Source of the DNA: Patescibacteria group bacterium
GTDB taxonomy: Bacteria; Patescibacteriota; Minisyncoccia; Phycocordibacterales; PALSA-1337
DNA: 5,483 bases
Direction of reading: 5' to 3'
NCBI GenBank assembly: GCA_030917665.1
Contig: JAUPUH010000065.1
Span: 1 to 5,483 of the forward strand
Shown here: in pieces, positions 1 to 4,771 of the stretch
Numbering within the stretch: the stretch's first letter is position 1
Layout of the letters: each line of letters begins with the position of its first letter
Translations under genes and position numbers: made by a program
Notes under the pieces: generated by a model
The model's database searches: none
What the model was told of the DNA's origin: nothing
Seen by the model: the letters and a program-made list of their open reading frames with translations, nothing else

Positions 1-1043
1 ACAGTTACGAGAACATCGCATGACTGCATTGCTTGAATACCGGCCTTTCGGTGCTCATCAGGTGAAAAGCTTCCGAGCTCCATCATATCTCCAAGCACTG
101 CAATTCTCTTTCCAGAAACTTGTAGTGATGCTAGAGTTGTAAGTCCTTCTTGTAGAGCAACTGGAGAAGAATTATAGGTATCGTCGACAATAACGCTGCC
201 GTTGATGCCTTTCAAAATATTCATTCGTCCGCGTGGGGCGACATGGTATTCGAATGAATCGACAATCTTACCGACTGACATATTTCGTGCAAGTCCGACT
301 GCTGCACCCGCGATCAAGGGATAAATCTGTTGGTTACCAAGAATTCCTTTCAATTTGATTGGCACACTATTACCCTGAAGATTGAGCTTGAATGACATAC
401 CATCTGGCAGTGCCTTTTCATCATAAGTAATCGAACTGTCTGAAGCAGTAACTGTCGCAAGCGACGTCATTCCAAACGTCATGACTTTCTGCGTAACCCC
501 GGTCGCCATTGCACTTACCTTTGGGTCGTCAGCAAGAAGAATAAGTGTACCCTCTTTTTTAAGCGCTTTTATCAAATATGATTTTTCTTTAACTAGGTCT
601 TCGATTGATGGGAAAAATTCAACGTGCACTGGCACATCTCCGATCTTAGTAATAACGACAACATCGGCTTTTAGCCATTTAGAAATCGACTCTATATCTC
701 CCGGGTGATCTGCACCAACCTCAAGCACAAGCGTAGCTGGGTAGTCTGAGCTAAAAAAGATAAGCTCAAGACCTTCAAAGATATTTTTCATCCATAAGAA
801 AGGATCATTCCATCCATTCTGACAACCGAGAATAGTCAAAGGAACGCCAAGTTCACTGTTAAAGCTCTTTTCACTTCGTCGGACATAGCCTGCCGAAGAA
901 AGTACTGTGAAAATAGCGTCTTTTGTAGATGTCTTACCAACGCTACCTGTTACAGCAATAATGGATGGTTTATATTTCTTCAATACCATCTTAGACTCCC
1001 AGATGAGTATTGATGAGATTATTTTTTTAAGAAAGTTTTTCAT
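1..1043 (-). CDS. murF: MurF, UDP-MurNAc-tripeptide:D-Ala-D-Ala ligase, N-terminally short, 3' end outside window
   Basis: Cytoplasmic ATP-dependent Mur ligase that adds D-Ala-D-Ala to the UDP-MurNAc-tripeptide, the last soluble step of the peptidoglycan precursor. Reading from the ATG at 1043, 347 codons are visible and the frame leaves the left edge open. Seen: P-loop TGSVGKTSTK (residues 32-41), LEVGADHPGDI (107-117, with the conserved Glu108), VHVEFF (139-144, conserved His140), the probable carbamylated lysine at Lys154, the C-terminal-domain signature VDDTYNSSP (286-294) and LGDMMELG (317-324). The last two are MurF hallmarks and separate it from MurC, MurD and MurE. The P-loop starts near residue 33 rather than about 110, so the usual N-terminal UDP-binding domain is missing; a short amphipathic stretch replaces it. 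The usual GxHN motif reads GNQQ (236-239). The gene starts 9 nt after ftsI, without a recognisable Shine-Dalgarno sequence. I am sure of the family; the missing domain is read directly, its consequence is inferred. Confidence 0.93.
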   Translation of the reverse strand, partial: MKNFLKKIISSILIWESKMVLKKYKPSIIAVTGSVGKTSTKDAIFTVLSSAGYVRRSEKSFNSELGVPLTILGCQNGWNDPFLWMKNIFEGLELIFFSSDYPATLVLEVGADHPGDIESISKWLKADVVVITKIGDVPVHVEFFPSIEDLVKEKSYLIKALKKEGTLILLADDPKVSAMATGVTQKVMTFGMTSLATVTASDSSITYDEKALPDGMSFKLNLQGNSVPIKLKGILGNQQIYPLIAGAAVGLARNMSVGKIVDSFEYHVAPRGRMNILKGINGSVIVDDTYNSSPVALQEGLTTLASLQVSGKRIAVLGDMMELGSFSPDEHRKAGIQAMQSCDVLVT

Positions 1044-1052
1044 AAGAATAGA

Positions 1053-2765
1053 TTATCGGTCGGGCGGAATTTCGTAATAATTGATAAGAAGTTTAGCGAG
1101 CTGGATGAAGGGGTCAGTGAGCGTTTCAGAGGCAAATTCGGCCCCCTTGGGATGCACATGGTAAAGGAATACGATGAATTTCGGGTTATATGCTGGAAAA
1201 TAGCCGAAGAACGAATGGAGATACCGGTCATCATAATACCCTCCATTTACCGGATCCGCAATCTGTGCGGTACCAGTCTTTGCCGCAATACTATAATGCT
1301 CCATTTTTACATCTCCTTGCTTGAGAGCGGTATCAACTACTTTTATAAGCATATTTGTTACATCATCTACTGTTTCTTTCTTGAGGACGCGGATAGGTTC
1401 AGGAAATTCAGCGGCTTGAGAAGTGCCGTCGGTGTACTCAATCGTCTTAGCCATATGCGGGGTAACGAGCATTCCGCCGTTTGCAAGTACTGAAAGACCT
1501 CGGATAGTCTGTATCGGTGTCATAGCGATTCCCTGTCCATATGAAGCTGTTGCTACCTCAACATCTCTTTGTGTTACAAGATTCTTGACCAAGCCTTTCT
1601 GCTCATTCGGCTGATCAATACCAGTCTTCTCACCGAAACCAAACTTAAGGAAATATTCAGAGAAATTTCCAGAACCCATTTTAGAAACAATATATGCGAC
1701 ACCAACATTGAGTGATTGACTTAATATCTCCTGCATCGGGATCACTCCTCGTGCCTTGCCGTCATAGTTTGAAATCTTTCTTCCACTTAATGTGAGAAAT
1801 CCCTCGTCTTTATATGTAGATTTCGCAGTGATAGCTCCACTATCAATTCCCGCGGCCATCGTCAGAGGCTTAATGATTGACCCCATCTCGTATGAATCTT
1901 CGACAAGTGAATTAGAAAAAATTCCGACATCCTTAATATTTGAGAGATCGTTTGGATTGAAAGTCGGCAGCTGTGACATGGCATAGATCTCCCCCGTCTT
2001 TGGGTCCATAATGATCCCTCCAATAGAATCTGAGTTCCACTTCTTTTTCGTGTCGACGAGGGTTTTTTCTAGATATGATTCTACAGTTGGTTCAATCGTA
2101 ATCTGCACATCACCGCCTCTTGAGTCGCCATCAAAAACACTCTTCTTAATTCCTGAGAAGAGCTCAGCAAAAAAATTCACATTTGAAGACAGTGTTGTTC
2201 GTGTCAGGAGGTCTTCATAAAAACTTTCGAGTCCATATCGTCCTGCTAATTTATTCTGCTTATCAAGTCCAATAATTCCGATTGTCTGAGCAGCAAGAGA
2301 GTCGCCTGGGTATATTCTCCAGCTCTCTTTTTGAACATCTACACCTGGAATTTTCAATGCCGCGATTGATTGTCCTACCGTCCTATCCATTCTTTTTTGA
2401 ATTTCCTCGTACGAATCACCCTCTTTTGAGGCTTTGTCAATGAATGAATCTTTATCAAGCTTTAGGTACTGGGATAAGGCTTCATAAACATTTATAGGAT
2501 CCTTAATGAGCTTTGGGCTGATGGAAAGTGTATAGCCATCCTTAACAGTTGCAGCCGCAACCTTAATACCATCCTTTGATGTGAAGAAGATTGAACCCCT
2601 ATCAAAATTGGAAACGGCCGGACGGACGTATTGCCGGTCGGCCTTTTCACTATATACCTCACCCTGAACAATCTGAACCCAGTAGAGCTTACCAATAATG
2701 ATCAAGGCACAGCAGCATATGCCTATGACGATGAGTCGGATTCGTAGTACCGAATTAGAGTTCAT
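1053..2765 (-). CDS. ftsI: FtsI/PBP3-like class B penicillin-binding protein (septal transpeptidase)
   Basis: D,D-transpeptidase that cross-links septal peptidoglycan, anchored in the cytoplasmic membrane with its catalytic domain outside. The protein has 570 residues, close to the roughly 590 of Escherichia coli FtsI. Seen: one N-terminal membrane segment (about 9-30, with Cys17-Cys18-Cys19 in it); the N-terminal PBP dimerisation/pedestal domain (about 45-215) with the class B motif FDRGSI (54-59); and the transpeptidase domain (about 245-560). Its three active-site motifs are intact: SIIK (296-299, nucleophile Ser296), SLN (351-353) and KTGTAQ (496-501). No PASTA domain follows. The start ATG overlaps the end of the upstream ftsL-like gene by 11 nt (ATGAACTCTAA), which implies translational coupling. 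Position after rsmH and ftsL favours FtsI over an elongation PBP2. Confidence 0.95.
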   Translation of the reverse strand: MNSNSVLRIRLIVIGICCCALIIIGKLYWVQIVQGEVYSEKADRQYVRPAVSNFDRGSIFFTSKDGIKVAAATVKDGYTLSISPKLIKDPINVYEALSQYLKLDKDSFIDKASKEGDSYEEIQKRMDRTVGQSIAALKIPGVDVQKESWRIYPGDSLAAQTIGIIGLDKQNKLAGRYGLESFYEDLLTRTTLSSNVNFFAELFSGIKKSVFDGDSRGGDVQITIEPTVESYLEKTLVDTKKKWNSDSIGGIIMDPKTGEIYAMSQLPTFNPNDLSNIKDVGIFSNSLVEDSYEMGSIIKPLTMAAGIDSGAITAKSTYKDEGFLTLSGRKISNYDGKARGVIPMQEILSQSLNVGVAYIVSKMGSGNFSEYFLKFGFGEKTGIDQPNEQKGLVKNLVTQRDVEVATASYGQGIAMTPIQTIRGLSVLANGGMLVTPHMAKTIEYTDGTSQAAEFPEPIRVLKKETVDDVTNMLIKVVDTALKQGDVKMEHYSIAAKTGTAQIADPVNGGYYDDRYLHSFFGYFPAYNPKFIVFLYHVHPKGAEFASETLTDPFIQLAKLLINYYEIPPDR

Positions 2766-3084
2766 TATGATTTACCATCGCTGTCAAAGACTTTTTTGAA
2801 ATGAATGAGCTGACCTCAGAATCCTTAAAGCCTTTTGCATGAGCTAATTCAATTGTGATTGAGTTTTTGACACTAAAGTACTTTGCTTCAAGTTCACTCA
2901 CGGACGTAGAGACGAGTCTGTGTTCACGAACAAGATTCTCCCTTTCAACAACGTTTGTAATCGCATTATGCAAAAGATATGCGTAGGATGACGCAAGAAC
3001 AACGATTCCAGCCACAAGAAAAATAAAGACTTTTTCCTTGTACCTCATCATGCTATTTATGTTGTGTGCGAGTGCTTGCGTCAT
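2755..3084 (-). CDS. ftsL: FtsL-like bitopic cell-division protein
   Basis: A small protein of 109 residues with a short charged cytoplasmic N-terminus, one transmembrane segment (about 19-38) and an outer part that looks helical and charged, probably coiled coil (about 42-85). That is the architecture of FtsL, which with FtsB and FtsQ forms the divisome scaffold that activates FtsW/FtsI. FtsL sequences are poorly conserved, so the name rests on size, topology and the diagnostic position between rsmH and ftsI. It begins 14 nt after the rsmH stop and its last 11 nt overlap ftsI. No Shine-Dalgarno sequence precedes ATG 3084. A double Met at residues 12-13 is an alternative start that would give a shorter cytoplasmic tail and keep the membrane segment. 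A generic septum-formation-initiator (FtsB/DivIC-type) protein is the other possibility. Confidence 0.75.
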   Translation of the reverse strand: MTQALAHNINSMMRYKEKVFIFLVAGIVVLASSYAYLLHNAITNVVERENLVREHRLVSTSVSELEAKYFSVKNSITIELAHAKGFKDSEVSSFISKKSLTAMVNHNEL

Positions 3085-3098
3085 GTGTAATGTTAAAG

Positions 3099-4043
3099 TT
3101 ATTTTTTTTCTAAAATTCTTAGTTTTGCGCTTCGTGATCTCGGATTATCTAACACTTCCTTTTCTGTTGGAACAATCGGTCTCTTTGTAATGATTATTGC
3201 CTCACCCGCATCTGCCTTTTCCTTATTAAAATTTTTTACAATTCTGTCTTCGAGGCTGTGAAATGAGATGACCGCAATCCTTCCTCCTTTCTCGAGCCGC
3301 TCGAATCCTTTTACCAACCCTTTCTTCAAGGTATTGAGTTCATCATTCACAGCGATCCTCAATGCTTGAAATGTCCTTGTTGCTGGATGGAGTCGTCCTC
3401 TTCTATAAAATCCCGGTACAGAATGAGTGATGATCTCTACAAGCTCGCTCGTTGTCTCAATAGCTTTTTTCTCCCTATAGTTAACGATGGCTCGTGCGAT
3501 TCTTCTTGAATACTTCTCCTCGCCGTAACCAAAAATGATATCCGCTATATTCCCCTCTTCCCATGTATTCACGATCTGTTGGGCTGTAAGATCTCCCTCC
3601 TGGAGATTCTTTTTGAATGTCATAAGCAATGGCTCATCATTCTTAAAAGTGAATCCCCTTCCTGATGTCTCGAATTGGTCTGAAGAGAGCCCAAGATCAA
3701 GCATAAAACGATTGATCTTGTCCTTACCAAGCTCGCTTGCAAGCTCGTTTACCACTTTGTCGATATCACCGTAGCTCGATTCCCTTAAAATGATCTTGGG
3801 AACATGCACCTTGCCGTTCGCCATGCTCTTGTATGGGCTCAATCGCTGTTCTGATCTTTCAAGGGCTTCCACATCCCTGTCCAAACCCACAACTGTAATG
3901 TCTCCATGCATTTTTTCGAGCGCATATGACATGTGCCCAGCGCTGCCAAGCGTACCATCGAGATAAATATCACCTGGATGGATGTCGAGTCCGTCGATAG
4001 ACTCATGCAGAAGCACTGTAGTGTGAATCAAGTCAGATTTCAT
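3099..4043 (-). CDS. rsmH: RsmH (MraW), 16S rRNA (cytosine-1402-N4)-methyltransferase
   Basis: S-adenosylmethionine-dependent enzyme that methylates N4 of C1402 in the decoding centre of 16S rRNA. The 314-residue length is normal for the family. Seen in order: HTTVLLHES (7-15, family HxPVLLxE); the SAM-binding motif YLDGTLGSAGHM (27-38; the family usually has GxGGH, here GSAGH); the acidic loop VVGLDRD (51-57); MLDLGLSSDQF (114-124) followed by RGFTF (129-133); GYGEEKYSRRIARAIV (172-187); HPATRTFQALRIAVNDEL (219-236); and ISFHSLEDRIVK (259-270). These last blocks are nearly invariant in RsmH, so the call is secure. The ATG lies 3 nt after the mraZ stop; only a weak GGG about 12 nt upstream resembles a ribosome binding site, so coupling to mraZ translation is likely. 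Confidence 0.97.
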   Translation of the reverse strand: MKSDLIHTTVLLHESIDGLDIHPGDIYLDGTLGSAGHMSYALEKMHGDITVVGLDRDVEALERSEQRLSPYKSMANGKVHVPKIILRESSYGDIDKVVNELASELGKDKINRFMLDLGLSSDQFETSGRGFTFKNDEPLLMTFKKNLQEGDLTAQQIVNTWEEGNIADIIFGYGEEKYSRRIARAIVNYREKKAIETTSELVEIITHSVPGFYRRGRLHPATRTFQALRIAVNDELNTLKKGLVKGFERLEKGGRIAVISFHSLEDRIVKNFNKEKADAGEAIIITKRPIVPTEKEVLDNPRSRSAKLRILEKK

Positions 4044-4046
4044 GAT

Positions 4047-4490
4047 TTAAAGGATCCCTGCTGAGCCAAGCTTTTCAGCGAGTGCATCAGTCTTCTTCTC
4101 TACCGCCGTGCGATATGATGACCAGACCTTCTCATCCCATACTTCCACTCTGTTCAGCACGCCGATAATTGCGACTCGTGTCTTGATACCAGCATGCTCA
4201 CAAAGATGATCTGGAATAAGTATTCGTCCGATCGAATCCACTTCAACCTCCGTCGCACGACCGAAAATAATTCGGTTAAAGTTTCGATTGTCTGCCTGCA
4301 AAACTGAAGATGAATCTGGACGTGAGAGTCTCTCCGCGAATTCCTTCCATCCCTTCAACGTAAAGATGAAGAGACAGCTATCTATCCCGGGAGCTATGAC
4401 CACCGTAGAGCCCATCTCCTTTCGAAACTTCGAAGGAAGAGAGACTCTGCTTTTGTCATCAATCGTGTGCAGATGTTCTCCGATTAGCAT
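4047..4490 (-). CDS. mraZ: MraZ, dcw-cluster transcriptional regulator (tandem SpoVT/AbrB-type domains)
   Basis: DNA-binding protein, ring-forming in characterised relatives, that binds repeated TGGGN-type boxes upstream of its own gene and controls the division cluster. Its 147 residues match the family (about 140-150). Two half-repeats are visible: MLIGEHLHTIDDKSRVSLPSKFR (positions 1-23; core DDKSR 11-15) and VDSIGRILIPDHL (84-96), each with the D-x-(K/I)-(S/G)-R...(L/I)P pattern of MraZ. The start is well fixed: an in-frame TAA lies only 9 nt upstream of ATG 4490 and the protein begins with the canonical family N-terminus. Another ATG 5 nt upstream is out of frame. It is the first gene of the minus-strand operon, and candidate target boxes lie about 65-100 bp upstream of the start. 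No Shine-Dalgarno sequence adjoins the ATG. Confidence 0.96.
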   Translation of the reverse strand: MLIGEHLHTIDDKSRVSLPSKFRKEMGSTVVIAPGIDSCLFIFTLKGWKEFAERLSRPDSSSVLQADNRNFNRIIFGRATEVEVDSIGRILIPDHLCEHAGIKTRVAIIGVLNRVEVWDEKVWSSYRTAVEKKTDALAEKLGSAGIL

Positions 4491-4543
4491 GGCATGTTAA
4501 GCGGTCCGAAGTTCAGAAGTGTTTCTTGAGAGTCGATACCTCC

Positions 4544-4558
4544 AGGAAACGATTTCCT
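4544..4558. repeat. Short inverted repeat in the mraZ leader (AGGAAA-CGA-TTTCCT)
   Basis: Two perfect 6-bp arms (4544-4549 and 4553-4558) flank a 3-base spacer. It adjoins and partly overlaps the MraZ box nearest the gene (4555-4559). It could form a weak hairpin in the mraZ 5' leader or serve as part of the operator. The arms are short, so chance occurrence is quite possible. Confidence 0.4.
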
Positions 4559-4590
4559 ACTTCTTCCCACTTGTCTACCATTTTATCCCA
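4555..4590 (-). promoter_or_regulatory. Candidate MraZ-box array (four phased TGGGA-like repeats)
   Basis: On the minus strand, in the direction of mraZ, four pentamers follow each other: TGGGA (4586-4590), TGGTA (4576-4580), TGGGA (4565-4569) and TAGGA (4555-4559). Their starts are spaced 10, 11 and 10 bp, one helical turn each, so they lie on one face of the DNA. Three of them are preceded by A-rich AAG/AAA. Known MraZ operators are tandem TGGGN repeats in Escherichia coli and AAAGTG-type repeats in Mycoplasma, with similar spacing, upstream of mraZ. Position, orientation and period all match. The array overlaps the best mraZ promoter candidate, which suggests autorepression. Confidence 0.8.
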
Positions 4591-4608
4591 CTTCTTATAT
4601 CGTAGCAA
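4580..4608 (-). promoter_or_regulatory. Candidate mraZ operon promoter
   Basis: On the minus strand a -35-like TTGCTA (4603-4608; 4 of 6 matches to TTGACA) is followed after exactly 17 nt by TAAAAT (4580-4585; 5 of 6 matches to TATAAT). Transcription would start near 4573, giving a leader of about 80 nt. The -10 overlaps the second MraZ-like box. A competing candidate is TATAAG (4594-4599) with a TGGATA 16 nt upstream, which would start near 4587. The sequence alone does not decide between them. Confidence 0.5.
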
Positions 4609-4614
4609 ACAAAG

Positions 4615-4623
4615 TTATCCACT
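4615..4623 (+). promoter_or_regulatory. DnaA-box-like site TTATCCACT (8 of 9)
   Basis: This matches the DnaA box TTATCCACA at 8 of 9 positions. It sits in the same orientation as the perfect box at 4660, 45 bp away, just upstream of the mraZ promoter candidate. Its complement contains AAAGTGGAT, so it could instead be an outlying MraZ-type site: TGGAT at 4617-4621 lies 31 bp, three turns, from the nearest box. Flanking bases form AAAGT-TATCC-ACTTT, a 5-bp inverted repeat. Confidence 0.45.
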
Positions 4624-4643
4624 TTTCTGCACATTATTTTCTC

Positions 4644-4658
4644 TAGAGGATGGCTCTA
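4644..4658. repeat. Inverted repeat TAGAG-GATGG-CTCTA between the two DnaA-like boxes
   Basis: Perfect 5-bp arms at 4644-4648 and 4654-4658 surround a 5-base loop; the left arm is also part of an 8-bp palindrome CTCTAGAG (4641-4648). It lies midway in the divergent region, between the two DnaA-like boxes. It might be an operator for an unknown regulator of either unit, but such short repeats also arise by chance. Confidence 0.3.
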
Positions 4659-4659
4659 A

Positions 4660-4668
4660 TTATCCACA
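4660..4668 (+). promoter_or_regulatory. Perfect DnaA box TTATCCACA
   Basis: An exact match to the strict DnaA consensus. It lies 11 bp upstream of the -35 element of the plus-strand promoter, roughly at -54 to -46 of the expected start, and about 170 bp upstream of mraZ. DnaA acts as a transcription factor as well as the initiator, so it might tie either unit to replication. With only one perfect box and no dnaA or dnaN nearby, a replication origin is not supported. Confidence 0.55.
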
Positions 4669-4678
4669 GATTCATAAC

Positions 4679-4707
4679 TTGACATTAGTGTTTTAAAGTA
4701 GTATAAT
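4679..4707 (+). promoter_or_regulatory. Fully consensus sigma-70-type promoter for the protease gene
   Basis: TTGACA (4679-4684), a spacer of exactly 17 nt (4685-4701) and TATAAT (4702-4707): all twelve consensus bases with the optimal spacing. Transcription should start near 4714, giving a leader of about 58 nt before ATG 4772. It points away from mraZ. Confidence 0.9.
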
Positions 4708-4713
4708 GGTAAA

Positions 4714-4727
4714 AGCTTAAGTAAGCT
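4714..4727 (+). repeat. Palindrome at the expected transcript start (AGCTTA-AG-TAAGCT)
   Basis: Six-base arms 4714-4719 and 4722-4727 separated by AG begin at the predicted +1 of the plus-strand promoter. In RNA a 5-bp stem with a 4-base loop could cap the 5' end and stabilise the message; in DNA it could be a small operator. It is short, so both readings are tentative. Confidence 0.35.
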
Positions 4728-4771
4728 ATTTGTAAATTTCAAACGGTCAACAATTCAACCCAAAACTAATC

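Larger units (their letters stand above)
4491..4771. other. Divergent intergenic control region between mraZ and the protease gene
   Basis: This 281-bp stretch holds no gene. It carries, from left to right, the mraZ leader, a small inverted repeat, four phased MraZ-like boxes overlapping a candidate mraZ promoter, two direct DnaA-like boxes flanking a short inverted repeat, and the consensus promoter and leader of the plus-strand gene. No rho-independent terminator or riboswitch-like structure was seen. The two transcription units fire outward from here. Confidence 0.85.

Noticed and set aside
481..708. Plus-strand 75-codon frame opposite murF
   Set aside because: It is antisense to the conserved MurF frame and resembles no known protein.
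1152..2220. Open frames on the plus strand (1152-1493, 1423-1614, 1792-1986, 2011-2220) opposite ftsI
   Set aside because: They lie antisense to a complete class B PBP gene with all active-site motifs and have no recognisable features or start signals.
4539..4543. GGAGG on the minus strand upstream of mraZ
   Set aside because: It lies 48 nt from the mraZ ATG and no start codon follows at a usable distance, so it is not a ribosome binding site for mraZ or a leader peptide.
4615..4668. Replication origin
   Set aside because: Only two DnaA-like boxes, no array, no clear unwinding element and no dnaA or dnaN gene nearby.
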